NCBI RefSeq assembly: GCF_027257845.1
Contig: NZ_JAPVOT010000006.1
Coordinates: 175,058-239,057, forward strand
DNA: 64,000 nucleotides
Direction: 5' to 3'
From: Alteromonas sp. BMJM2
GTDB lineage: Bacteria > Pseudomonadota > Gammaproteobacteria > Enterobacterales > Alteromonadaceae
The stretch's first letter is position 1. Each line of letters begins with the position of its first letter. The notes under the pieces are model-generated. The model had not been told where the DNA came from. It ran no database searches and worked only from the letters and a program-made list of their open reading frames with translations. The position numbers and the translations under genes are program-made. Positions 19,347-28,063 of the stretch are shown piece after piece.

Positions 19347-20077
19347 TGGCTAATCCATCGTTTGTTTACAACCCGCCTTACACCCCATATCTCAACTTTT
19401 TGTATCGAGATGACTTTATGGTGGTGGCCCTAAAACCAAGCGGGTTACTCAGTGTACCGGGCAGAATAGAAGCCCATAAAGACGCACTGATTACCCGCGT
19501 TAATAAAGTACTGCCTACCGCCACTGTGGTACACAGATTGGATATGGCAACATCCGGCATTATGGTAATGGCACTGACTAAATTTAGTCATCGCGCCATC
19601 AGCAAGCAGTTCGAACTTAGAGAGACGAAAAAGCGCTATTTCGCCAGAGTATACGGCCATGTTGATGTGGATAACGGAGAAATAGATTTACCGCTTATTG
19701 TCGATTACCCGAATCGACCGAAGCAAATGGTTGACCACGAACGGGGAAAGCCATCGGTAACACACTTTGATGTGATAACCCGTGCATATGATAGCGAGAA
19801 TAGACCTTACTCTTTGGTTGCGCTACGCCCCATTACCGGGCGCTCTCATCAGCTTCGCGTGCACATGCTCTCACTCGGTCACCCCATTTTAGGGGATAGG
19901 CTGTATGCTCACGACGCCGCATTAGCCATGGCGCCCCGCCTGCAGCTGCACGCGGAAAGTTTAAGTTTAAAGCACCCAAAATCGAACAACTGGCTCAACT
20001 TTCAAAGCACTATTCCATTTAGTGACTACAAGCCAACGCCATTAACCACGTTTTCATCGGTAAAGCTTTTTGGGTAG
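19346..20077 (+). CDS. rluA: Dual-specificity pseudouridine synthase RluA
   Basis: Isomerises uridine to pseudouridine in 23S rRNA and some tRNAs. The catalytic motif is complete: HRLDMATSG with Asp66. Other family landmarks are KPSGLLSVPGR, KKRYFARVYG, RPITGRSHQLRVHM and HPILGDRLY. There is no S4 domain, as expected for RluA (243 residues; E. coli 219). Assignment to RluA rather than RluC/D rests on the missing S4 domain and on coupling to rapA. Its last codons (KLFG-stop) belong to the first copy of an imperfect 16-19-bp repeat that continues beyond the stop. Confidence 0.92.
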   Translation: MANPSFVYNPPYTPYLNFLYRDDFMVVALKPSGLLSVPGRIEAHKDALITRVNKVLPTATVVHRLDMATSGIMVMALTKFSHRAISKQFELRETKKRYFARVYGHVDVDNGEIDLPLIVDYPNRPKQMVDHERGKPSVTHFDVITRAYDSENRPYSLVALRPITGRSHQLRVHMLSLGHPILGDRLYAHDAALAMAPRLQLHAESLSLKHPKSNNWLNFQSTIPFSDYKPTPLTTFSSVKLFG

Positions 20078-20110
20078 AAGGCTTTTCAGGTAAGAAGCTT
20101 TTTAGGAAGT
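20061..20110 (+). repeat. Imperfect tandem repeat at the 3' end of rluA
   Basis: Three degenerate units of 15-19 bases around the core AAGCTTTTT/AAGGCTTTT: 20061-20075, 20076-20091, 20092-20110. The first unit encodes the last residues of RluA, the others follow the stop. Confidence 0.5.
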
Positions 20111-20265
20111 AGGCGTTGTAGATAGAAAACGTATCCACAATAGGCTTGCTGAGTAAACGAGACGACAAACTTGCTGGTTAAAATACGCTTTGGTATCTAG
20201 ATTTTTATGGTTTTGCCGATACATTGTTATCTAACTCTATTGCGAGCCGAAAGGTTTTTTAAAAC

Positions 20266-21204
20266 ATGCGTAAATGTATTGCCTCTATATTGTGTCTGCT
20301 TGCACTGGGCTTTTCGCCTAAAGCGGCCTTTGGCGATTACTTTACCGATATCAGTCACGGGTTTGCGTTAGGCGAAGTACAAGAGCTTTTGGTGGGCGAA
20401 CGCGTAGTACCTATTATCGAAGTTGAGCCTCAAACCCCGTTATCGCAAGGCGTTGCCATTATACTGGTTGAGCCTTTTCTCTCCAGCTTTTCACTCTCTC
20501 AAAGCAAGGAGCTTGCGGGTTATCTTTCAGAGAAAGGGTGGCGCGTTGTCATAAGCCCTTTTAACCTCAATATGATGCCAACAGGTTCTGGCATAGAATC
20601 AGCCGACACTTCTGGGCAAGGGGCTGATAATCAAGGCACCGATACTCAAACGGCAGCAGAACCATCAGCAGCAGAGCAAGCGCCAAGCAGTAGCGGACAG
20701 GGTAATAGCGTAATTCATCCGCGAAGTACAAACCTCACTCAACACTTTGATTTTGAACAAACGTCAGACAAGTTAACTGAGCAGCTTATTGCCTTAAATA
20801 ACCGTTTGCAAAACGTGCAAGGCTATCGGCTAGTGGTTGCGCAAGGTATGCTGGCTGCTACATTTTTGGACGCCACCAGCAATGATTTGGCATTTGAACC
20901 AGATAGCTTAGTCACGATTTCCCCCTATTGGCCAGAGGCCGATGTGAATAAAAGCATTAGCGACCTAGTGGCTAATACTTCCTTTCCCGTACTCGACCTT
21001 TCTGTAGACGGTTTGAGCGATTGGGAAAATAACACGGTAGCAATGCGTAGAAATCGCGCAAAAAATAGCTTAAAACTGCATTACCGACAGGTGCTTCTCC
21101 CCTCCTCAAATTCAGTCTTTAGTCTAAATCAAAATCAGAAAACCCCTTACATTCAGTTAGTTGCAAACAACACCATTGGTTGGACTCGTTATTTAGGCTG
21201 GTAA
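20266..21204 (+). CDS. Exported DUF3530-like protein
   Basis: A 312-residue protein with a signal peptide (about 1-22, cut near AAFG). Residues about 25-100 and 165-300 look like an alpha/beta-hydrolase-type fold (GVAIILVEPFLSSFS..., RLVVAQGMLAATFLDATSN, LVTISPYWPE, FPVLDLSVDG), as in DUF3530 proteins, but the G-x-S-x-G nucleophile elbow appears degenerate (VAQGMLAA). Between them lies a 50-residue low-complexity linker rich in Gly, Ser, Ala and Gln (about 106-155). It probably acts in the periplasm; the substrate is unknown. It lies 188 bp after rluA and likely has its own promoter. Family assignment is from recollection of similar proteins. Confidence 0.6.
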   Translation: MRKCIASILCLLALGFSPKAAFGDYFTDISHGFALGEVQELLVGERVVPIIEVEPQTPLSQGVAIILVEPFLSSFSLSQSKELAGYLSEKGWRVVISPFNLNMMPTGSGIESADTSGQGADNQGTDTQTAAEPSAAEQAPSSSGQGNSVIHPRSTNLTQHFDFEQTSDKLTEQLIALNNRLQNVQGYRLVVAQGMLAATFLDATSNDLAFEPDSLVTISPYWPEADVNKSISDLVANTSFPVLDLSVDGLSDWENNTVAMRRNRAKNSLKLHYRQVLLPSSNSVFSLNQNQKTPYIQLVANNTIGWTRYLGW

Positions 21205-21346
21205 TTTTTAAAATCTACTATTAGTCTAAAAAAATACGCAGATCAGTTACATATCGATAACATCGCAAAAATTAACAACCATCCTAAGCCGGTGACAATG
21301 TAATGGACTATAATACGCTGAGTAGTAAAAAAACGGTTGGAGCCTT

Positions 21347-21670
21347 ATGACTGTCAAAGATTTTGTTGATGCCAAGTCAAAACAACTGTGCTTTTATCTC
21401 AATGCTTTTTGGAATGAAGGCTTACCGGTTGAAGAGCTCGAACTCTTTTTTTGGGACTGCATGGAAGAATGGGGTCAGGTCAATTGCACACTTACGCAGC
21501 CATACACGCAAAAAGAGCGAGTGTTCTGGCATGTGCTGCATCAAATTCACTATTGGAACGAAGAAAAACTAAAAAACGACCCTATTTTAGTAGATGAGTT
21601 ACGAACCTGTGTCAAATTTCTCGAGGACGCAGGCACGTGTCCTTTAGACTGTGTAGGCATAAGGCCCTAG
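21347..21670 (+). CDS. Conserved hypothetical small protein
   Basis: A 107-residue soluble acidic protein that I cannot assign. It has no signal peptide or membrane helix. It is rich in aromatic residues (FWNEG, LFFWDCMEEWGQ, VFWHVLHQIHYWNEE) and has six cysteines, two in the C-terminal CPLDC. A GGAG site six bases upstream of the ATG and codon use like its neighbours support a real gene. It stands alone between the DUF3530 gene and the transporter, with about 140 bp before and 220 bp after. The regular helices suggest a small protein-interaction or regulatory role, which is only a guess. Confidence 0.75.
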   Translation: MTVKDFVDAKSKQLCFYLNAFWNEGLPVEELELFFWDCMEEWGQVNCTLTQPYTQKERVFWHVLHQIHYWNEEKLKNDPILVDELRTCVKFLEDAGTCPLDCVGIRP

Positions 21671-21889
21671 CAAGGCCTTCCCTCCTGTAATTCTGCATGT
21701 AAAGAACCTGCACACATCAAACATAAAACTATTGCGGCCGTACTGCTCCACATGTCCTCTTCCATAAGCACATACACATTTTTAAAAAATCCATGTCGAA
21801 ATAAGGCACCTGCAAACACCACTCATATGTTGCCATTTAGTTGATTACATGGCTCAATACCAAGCCTTGGAGCATCACTAGGCCGTATT

Positions 21890-23227
21890 TTGTTAAGCGC
21901 GATAAAAACATATAACGACAAACGCTTTTTGAGTATCTTCTGTTTCGGGATTGCCAGTGGCTTTCCTTGGATCATGATTGGCTCAGTGCTGTCTGCCTGG
22001 TTGAAAGATGACGGGTTATCACGCTCAGCAATCGGCTTGTTTGGCATCATCTTCGCCACCTATTCAATTAACTTTCTTTGGTCACCGCTGGTAGATAAGT
22101 TAAAGCCACCGAGATTAGGTCAGCGCAAAGGGTGGATTTTTTCCATGCAAATAGGCATCGTCTTGTGCTGCCTTGCGATGTCTCAACTAACCACTACGTC
22201 TCACCTTTTCTATATTGCATTAGTCGGTTTACTCACCGCTATTTTCTCCGCTACGCAAGACATCGCCATTGATGGTTTTCGTATAGACTGTATTGCTGAA
22301 AACGATAAAGACGGAATGTCAGCTGCGTCTTCGGTAGCAACCGCAGGTTGGTGGACAGGCTATGGGGGCTTAGGTGCTATTCCTTTCTTTCTTGCAGACC
22401 TTACCGATTGGAGCTGGGCTAATATCTATCTATTGCTCGGCGTATTAATGGCCCTACTTGCTATAGCCACGTTACTTGCGAAAGAGCCGGATATTGACAG
22501 AAGCGCGCTTTTTGACCGCATAGATTCTGAGGGCACTGACGATGCTAACGCCAGCACTCAAGACAAGATTGCACGCTGGTTAAAGAGCACGTTAATAAGC
22601 CCATTTTCTGAGTTTTTTGCGCGAAACGGAGTCAAGCTTGCGCTTTCCTTCTTGTTGTTTATTTTTCTATTTAAAATAGGTGAAGCCTTCCTTGGGCGAA
22701 TGAGCATTGTCTTTTATAAAGAAATTGGCTTTAGCAACAGTGATATCGCCACCTACTCCAAGTTGCTGAATTGGTGGGTAACTATTGTATTTTCGCTGTT
22801 AGGGGGAATTGTAAACATACGCTATGGAATTTATCGCGGCTTAATGGTGGCTGGCATCGCGATGGCTGCGTCTAATCTGTTGTTCGCTGTAATAGCTCAA
22901 ACAGGGCCTTCCACTTCGTTACTGGCCTTCACCGTGATTGTAGACGGTTTTACAGGGGCGTGGAGCACGGTAGCCATGGTTGCTTTCATATCGCTACTGT
23001 GTAACCGCGCCTTTAGCGCCACACAATACGCACTAATGGCATCTTTAAGTGTGGCAGGAAGAACATTTGTCGCTTCTAGCAGCGGTATTGTTGTAGACAG
23101 TTTGAATGGAAATTGGAGTCTTTTCTTTATACTCACTGCGGTGATGGTAATACCAAGCCTAATGTTCCTCTACAGCATTCGCGAGCACATTAAAAACGTG
23201 CAGAATCCGCTAGCGCCGAAAACGTAA
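21890..23227 (+). CDS. AmpG-like MFS transporter
   Basis: A major facilitator superfamily permease with about 12 hydrophobic helices in 445 residues. The N-terminus (FGIASGFPWIMIGSVLSAWLKDDGLSRSAIGLFG) and FLWSPLVDKLKPPRLGQRKGW are close to the AmpG muropeptide permease group, and ATQDIAIDGFRID is the typical TM4-5 signature of that group. Likely substrates are anhydromuropeptides recovered during wall recycling, but related acetyl-CoA/SLC33-type carriers share these motifs. The frame opens at a TTG at 21890; no ATG is available before the first helix, so a TTG start is the best choice. It ends in front of a convergent diguanylate cyclase gene. Confidence 0.8.
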   Translation: MLSAIKTYNDKRFLSIFCFGIASGFPWIMIGSVLSAWLKDDGLSRSAIGLFGIIFATYSINFLWSPLVDKLKPPRLGQRKGWIFSMQIGIVLCCLAMSQLTTTSHLFYIALVGLLTAIFSATQDIAIDGFRIDCIAENDKDGMSAASSVATAGWWTGYGGLGAIPFFLADLTDWSWANIYLLLGVLMALLAIATLLAKEPDIDRSALFDRIDSEGTDDANASTQDKIARWLKSTLISPFSEFFARNGVKLALSFLLFIFLFKIGEAFLGRMSIVFYKEIGFSNSDIATYSKLLNWWVTIVFSLLGGIVNIRYGIYRGLMVAGIAMAASNLLFAVIAQTGPSTSLLAFTVIVDGFTGAWSTVAMVAFISLLCNRAFSATQYALMASLSVAGRTFVASSSGIVVDSLNGNWSLFFILTAVMVIPSLMFLYSIREHIKNVQNPLAPKT

Positions 23228-23275
23228 TGCCTCTACTAACGAGGCGATTACCGATACGAAAAATACTGACATTGC

Positions 23276-23292
23276 CGGTATAACCTATACCG
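23276..23292. terminator. Hairpin between convergent MFS and GGDEF genes
   Basis: Perfect 7-bp arms CGGTATA / TATACCG with a 3-base loop. No long T-run, so a weak terminator at best. Confidence 0.5.
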
Positions 23293-23331
23293 TACAAGTT
23301 ATGCTGTATCTGGCCTACGCTGTATTTTTAG

Positions 23332-24297
23332 CTATAACTCAACCTCATGGACGCAATACTGGTTACGCCCGCTTTCCTTGGCGCGATAAAGTGCTTGGTC
23401 GGCCAGCTCAAGCCATACCATAGGGCTTTTCACATTCTGCTCAAATTGTGCAAGGCCTAAGCTAACGGTGAACGTAATGGTTTGCCCATCGTGCTCCACT
23501 TCAAGACGCTCGGCTAGGGCTCGTATTCTCTCGGCAACATGCGTAGCACTTGCTAAGGTGGAGTCGGTGAGTATAACGGCAAATTCTTCGCCGCCGTAAC
23601 GCCCTGCCAGGTCAGTTTCCCTTACGCAACGCTTGATAAGCGCGGCCAGCATCTTAATAACCTTATCACCCGCTTGATGACCATAGGTATCGTTGACCCG
23701 TTTGAAATGGTCGATATCCAACATCATTGCGGTACTGGGTTTGTTTCTGCGTTTAGACAGCTTATAAAGCTCTTCAAACCGCTCCTGCCAATAACGTCTG
23801 TTGTACAAACCGGTTAAACCATCTACCCGACTTGTAATTTTAAGCTCTTCGTTAAGCTTTGCCATACCTCGTTTACCAAGGGCCTGCTCTGTCACGTCGT
23901 AAACCAAAATACAGAACTTTTCTACACTGCCGTTATCGCCAACAAGGGGAAACATAGTGACGTTTTGATACATGTGCGACGCCGCACTCGTTACTGGCCT
24001 ACTACACCCAAACTTAAATAAATACGGGCGCTGTTCCCAAATAATAAATACGGGGCTTTTGAGACTAAAAACCGGGTCTACTTTTGCCGTTAGCCACTGC
24101 TTATCTATTTCGGGAAAATGGTCAAATAATGAGGTGCCCAACAGCGACGATTCCCGTTTGCCGCTGTGGTTTGCCATAAATTTATTCCACACTTCAACGT
24201 CGAATTGCTTGTTGAGAATAACAATACCCACTTCAATAGAGTCTAGTAGTTCATCAACAACATTAGGCGTGGAAGAAAGAGTAACACTGCTATGCAT
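23332..24297 (-). CDS. PAS-GGDEF diguanylate cyclase
   Basis: Makes the second messenger c-di-GMP. Residues about 12-140 form a PAS-like sensor domain (VGIVILNKQFDVEVWNKFM...), and residues about 155-318 the GGDEF domain. The active-site loop is intact as GGEEF (235-239), and an RxxD inhibitory site (R226-D229) lies exactly five residues before it, so product feedback inhibition is expected. No membrane segment is predicted: the enzyme is cytoplasmic. It starts two bases after the stop of the response-regulator gene, so the two form an output pair. Confidence 0.9.
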   Translation of the reverse strand: MHSSVTLSSTPNVVDELLDSIEVGIVILNKQFDVEVWNKFMANHSGKRESSLLGTSLFDHFPEIDKQWLTAKVDPVFSLKSPVFIIWEQRPYLFKFGCSRPVTSAASHMYQNVTMFPLVGDNGSVEKFCILVYDVTEQALGKRGMAKLNEELKITSRVDGLTGLYNRRYWQERFEELYKLSKRRNKPSTAMMLDIDHFKRVNDTYGHQAGDKVIKMLAALIKRCVRETDLAGRYGGEEFAVILTDSTLASATHVAERIRALAERLEVEHDGQTITFTVSLGLAQFEQNVKSPMVWLELADQALYRAKESGRNQYCVHEVEL

Positions 24298-24299
24298 CG

Positions 24300-25352
24300 C
24301 TATTGACGCTCCCTGTCGGTGTTCATTAATCGCGCATAAATTTGATTCATTGCATCACCGGGAAACAGCAATAATAAATCAAAAGAAATATCCTTGGCTT
24401 TTATGGCATAGCCAATTTCAACGGCCATGACTTTGCCCCATTGATGCACATTATCACTTAAAAGCGTAGACAGGCCCTGGTGCTGTCCTAACAATACGGG
24501 GTGAGTATGACTGAATGCCACTGCAAGCTGCTCTGACAGACCATTTAAACAGGCACCAATAAGAATATTAGACACATCCATGAGTGCCTCAAGTTCTAGG
24601 TTTTCAGATGACGCAGAGGGAGCGTACTTCAGTAATTCAACGATATTCTGCGATTTCGTGTCGTTAAATATTACCAAGGCTTCGCCACTTATTCCCTCGC
24701 TAACGAACCCTTTAGACACAGCAGAAACGCTATCGCTTCTGTTGATATCGGCAACAGCCATAGAGAGTTCGTTGCTCTCTATTAAGTTAACATTGGGAAT
24801 AGGTAAATCGATAAACTCACCAAGCAGCTTGGCAAGGTCTTCACCTGCTCGTCCCATGGCAACGTTCACCATTTCGCGATAGGCGTCTAATTTCTCTTCT
24901 TCAGTAACTACCGCTTCGCTATTCGCTGTCGCACTTGCTTTCGCGATATTATTTTGGTCTGCGCGACCTGTGGCCAAGCTGTCGCCACTGTAAATACCGT
25001 AGGAGGTAAGAATGTGCATGAGCTTTGCGTTATCTATGGGCTTTCGAATAAAATCAATAGCGCCTAGAGCCAGCATTCGCTCTCGTGCTTTTTCTTGAAC
25101 ATCCCCTGACACCACAATAACTAAACAAGGCAGATCGTCTTTGCGAATAACTTCCATTGTTTCGTAGCCGTCCATCACCGGCATATTCAAATCTAAAAAC
25201 AGCACATCGCCTTTCCCCTCTCGAATTTGGGTTAAGGCATCTTGTCCGTGCTCGGCAAACGACACCTCAACATCCCAGTTATCGGGAATACTGCGGGCCA
25301 TCTGACGCCTTGCGAAACCGGAGTCGTCACAAATCAAAATGGGAGTACTCAT
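24300..25352 (-). CDS. Response regulator with CheC/CheX-like phosphatase domain
   Basis: An N-terminal receiver domain (1-120) with the acidic pair D9/D10, phospho-acceptor Asp54 in LDLNMPVMDG, and Lys104 in FIRKPID. After a linker, residues about 150-350 resemble CheC/CheX phosphatases: two helices carrying E/D-x-x-N patterns (YREMVNVAMGRAGEDLA and EALMDVSNILIGACLNG). The protein may therefore dephosphorylate its own or another receiver. There is no DNA-binding domain. It is encoded nine bases after thyA and two bases before a diguanylate cyclase, suggesting that it feeds into c-di-GMP signalling. The cognate kinase is not in the window. Confidence 0.85.
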   Translation of the reverse strand: MSTPILICDDSGFARRQMARSIPDNWDVEVSFAEHGQDALTQIREGKGDVLFLDLNMPVMDGYETMEVIRKDDLPCLVIVVSGDVQEKARERMLALGAIDFIRKPIDNAKLMHILTSYGIYSGDSLATGRADQNNIAKASATANSEAVVTEEEKLDAYREMVNVAMGRAGEDLAKLLGEFIDLPIPNVNLIESNELSMAVADINRSDSVSAVSKGFVSEGISGEALVIFNDTKSQNIVELLKYAPSASSENLELEALMDVSNILIGACLNGLSEQLAVAFSHTHPVLLGQHQGLSTLLSDNVHQWGKVMAVEIGYAIKAKDISFDLLLLFPGDAMNQIYARLMNTDRERQ

Positions 25353-25361
25353 TGTATCTCC

Positions 25362-26195
25362 TCAGATAGCGACGGGAGCTTTTATGTGCGGATGAGATTG
25401 ATAGTTTTTAAGTTCAAAGTCTTCGTATTTGAATCCAAAAATATCCTTAACATCTGGATTGATTGCCATAGTCGGGCGTTCAAACGGTTCGCGGCTTAAC
25501 TGCAATTCCACCTGCTCTAGGTGGTTTGAATAAAGGTGCGCATCGCCCAAGGTATGAATGAAATCACCAGGCTCTAGGTCACACACTTGTGCAATCATCA
25601 TCGTTAGCAACGCATAGCTTGCAATGTTAAATGGCACACCAAGAAAGATATCTCCACTGCGCTGATACAGCTGACAGCTTAGCTTGCCATCAAGTACATA
25701 AAACTGAAACATGGTGTGACACGGCGGAAGTGCCTGTTTGCCCATTTCGGCATTTTCTTTTGGCGAATACTGCGTATCAGGCAGAGCGGCAGGGTTCCAG
25801 CCACTTACAATAAGACGTCTTGAGTCGGGATTATGTTTAATTTGCTCGACCACATCGGCAATTTGGTCGATAGACGTGCCATCGCCACACTCCCAGCTTC
25901 GCCATTGCTTGCCATATACTGGTCCAAGCTCGCCCTCGTCCGTGGCCCATTCATCCCATATGCGAACGCCGTTTTCCTTGAGGTAAGCAATATTGGTTTC
26001 GCCTTTAAGAAACCATAGCAATTCGTGGATGATAGACTTTAAGTGGCATTTTTTAGTTGTCACAAGAGGAAAGCCCTCTTGTAAATTAAAACGCATTTGG
26101 TAACCAAAAACGCTGAGCGTTCCCGTGCCTGTGCGGTCTTCCTTTTTCACACCCGTATCACGTACATGGCGCATGAGAGCGAGATATTCTTTCAT
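25362..26195 (-). CDS. thyA: Thymidylate synthase ThyA
   Basis: Converts dUMP to dTMP using methylene-tetrahydrofolate. The catalytic Cys159 sits in [13 protein letters not shown], followed by the dUMP/folate-binding region ([34 protein letters not shown]). The N-terminal [11 protein letters not shown] and [13 protein letters not shown] blocks are intact. At 277 residues it is 13 longer than the E. coli enzyme because of an insertion before the active-site loop ([16 protein letters not shown]). It begins six bases after the lgt stop, the same order as in E. coli (lgt-thyA). Its partner in the folate cycle, folA, is about 23 kb away. Confidence 0.97.
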   Translation of the reverse strand: MKEYLALMRHVRDTGVKKEDRTGTGTLSVFGYQMRFNLQEGFPLVTTKKCHLKSIIHELLWFLKGETNIAYLKENGVRIWDEWATDEGELGPVYGKQWRSWECGDGTSIDQIADVVEQIKHNPDSRRLIVSGWNPAALPDTQYSPKENAEMGKQALPPCHTMFQFYVLDGKLSCQLYQRSGDIFLGVPFNIASYALLTMMIAQVCDLEPGDFIHTLGDAHLYSNHLEQVELQLSREPFERPTMAINPDVKDIFGFKYEDFELKNYQSHPHIKAPVAI

Positions 26196-26200
26196 CGTTT

Positions 26201-27013
26201 TTATATCTTCTTAGTTTTATCTGTATTCTTGACGCCCATATAAGCACGTACAATCAATCCTAATCCCAAAGCAATCATAGGTAAACACAGAAGTTGCCCT
26301 TGGCTTAGTCCCATCTGATAAAGGCCAATATGTGCGTCGGGTTCCCTGAAAAATTCAACGATAAAGCGGAAACTTCCGTAACCTAACAAGAACAAGCCGC
26401 TCACAGCGCCAACAGGTCGCTTCTTCGCTGAGAAAAGCCATAAAATAACAAACAGCAGTACCCCTTCAAGGGCGAATTCATAGAGTTGCGAAGGGTGGCG
26501 AGGCACATTGCCAGCGCTAGGGAAAATAACCGCCCACGGCACATCAGTAGTTCTTCCCCATAATTCGGCATTGAGAAAGTTTCCAATACGCCCGGCGCCA
26601 AGGCCAATCGGCACAAGTGGCGCTACAAAATCTCCCAGTTCCAAAAAGGTGGCTTTCATGCGCTTAGCCTGCCATGCGAGGGCAACTAATACACCGATGA
26701 GACCACCATGGAATGACATTCCACCTGCCCAAATTTTAAATAGGTAGAGAGGGTCGTCAAGGAACAGACCAAACTGATAGAAGAATACGTAGCCAATTCG
26801 CCCGCCAAGAATAACGCCGACAAAACTCCAAAACAGCAAGTCGCTTAGCTGATCTCTATTCCACGGCGTTTGCGATAAACGCTTTTGGGCCAGTAAAAAT
26901 GCGGCAATAAATCCAACGAGATACATTAACCCGTACCAGCGTACGCTTAATGGTCCCAAGCTAAAAATAATGGGGTCGATACTGGGGAAAACCAGATAAC
27001 TGCTCTGTTCCAT
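26201..27013 (-). CDS. lgt: Prolipoprotein diacylglyceryl transferase Lgt
   Basis: Inner-membrane enzyme that attaches diacylglycerol to the lipobox cysteine, the first step in lipoprotein maturation (needed here for NlpD and the PrsT-like protein). Seven hydrophobic helices are seen, with the family motifs SFHGGLIG and [16 protein letters not shown]. The frame opens at a TTG at 27025, but the ATG at 27013 ([14 protein letters not shown]) aligns with known Lgt N-termini and has AGGAA upstream, giving 270 residues. It follows the TSUP gene directly and precedes thyA by six bases. Confidence 0.95.
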   Translation of the reverse strand: MEQSSYLVFPSIDPIIFSLGPLSVRWYGLMYLVGFIAAFLLAQKRLSQTPWNRDQLSDLLFWSFVGVILGGRIGYVFFYQFGLFLDDPLYLFKIWAGGMSFHGGLIGVLVALAWQAKRMKATFLELGDFVAPLVPIGLGAGRIGNFLNAELWGRTTDVPWAVIFPSAGNVPRHPSQLYEFALEGVLLFVILWLFSAKKRPVGAVSGLFLLGYGSFRFIVEFFREPDAHIGLYQMGLSQGQLLCLPMIALGLGLIVRAYMGVKNTDKTKKI

Positions 27014-27017
27014 TTTA

Positions 27018-27824
27018 TTATTCAATTCCTAAAATCATTCTAATACTTACCAGCACTAGCAGGCAGGCTAGCATGGCTTTTAACACACGAACATTCACTT
27101 TTTGGCCGAGTTTAGCACCGATGTTCGCGGTAATCATCGACGTTGTTACAATTCCTACCATTGCGGGCAAATATACGTACCCTAAGCTGTATTGAGGTAC
27201 ATCGGGCGCATTCCATCCGGTAATGACGAAACTTGCGGTTCCAAACAAGGCAATAACCAGCCCGCAAAGTGCTGCACAGCCAATAGCTGAACGTACGTTT
27301 ACCCTAAACCACACCAAAGCGGGTACAAGTAAAGCACCTCCTCCAATACCCATTAAGGCGCTTACCAATCCGGTTCCGCTGCCCACTGCAGCAAGAGAAA
27401 AACGAGTAGCGGTATTATCAGACGTCTTCTGTTTGCCGAAGATCATTTGCGCCGCAATCAGTATCACAAGTACCGCAAAGATGTCTTTTAGCAACTCACC
27501 AGATATACGGCTGGCTATCTGCGCGCCTAATATGGCCCCAACGGCAATACCAATGCCGGTGAACAATACGATGTTTTTTTCAATGTTACCTAACCGATAG
27601 TGTGCAAATGCAGATGACATACTGGTAAATATAATGGTGGAGAGCGATGTGGCAATTGCCACCGGCATCACCGTCTCTGTCGTCATTCCCAGAGTATGCA
27701 CCAGTAAATAAGACAACACAGGTACAATGATTAAGCCGCCACCAATCCCCAACATACCCGCTAGCAAGCCCACTATCGCCCCCAATAGTACGCAGCAAAC
27801 TATGATGATAACGACGGGTTCCAT
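27018..27824 (-). CDS. TSUP family transporter (TauE/SafE)
   Basis: A 268-residue membrane protein of the sulfite exporter TauE/SafE family. It has the characteristic duplicated motif: [19 protein letters not shown] near the start and [20 protein letters not shown] in the second half, and about eight hydrophobic helices. Members move organosulfur anions or other small acids; the substrate here is not readable. Its place between ptsP and lgt is common in Vibrionales and Alteromonadales, but no functional link to lipoprotein or PTS metabolism is known. AAAGGA lies eight bases before the ATG. A 239-bp gap separates it from ptsP. Confidence 0.88.
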   Translation of the reverse strand: MEPVVIIIVCCVLLGAIVGLLAGMLGIGGGLIIVPVLSYLLVHTLGMTTETVMPVAIATSLSTIIFTSMSSAFAHYRLGNIEKNIVLFTGIGIAVGAILGAQIASRISGELLKDIFAVLVILIAAQMIFGKQKTSDNTATRFSLAAVGSGTGLVSALMGIGGGALLVPALVWFRVNVRSAIGCAALCGLVIALFGTASFVITGWNAPDVPQYSLGYVYLPAMVGIVTTSMITANIGAKLGQKVNVRVLKAMLACLLVLVSIRMILGIE

Positions 27825-28063
27825 TCAGTGTCCTTTAAATTTTTGACGTTGATGAGAGTAGCACAATTGCGCCCCTCGAGCAGGTAAGCCAAAGCCCAAT
27901 GCCGTGACTTCATAGAAAACGATTTTATTATTGCAGTGCTGTTTTACCTAAGTAGCTGACTATCACAAGACATAGCTTTAGAAACACTCGCTGTAGGCAT
28001 GTTAGTGACAAGCATCTTAGCTTCAGGTTTCATAAGGCACAGATTTCAAAAGCTAAAGGCCTG

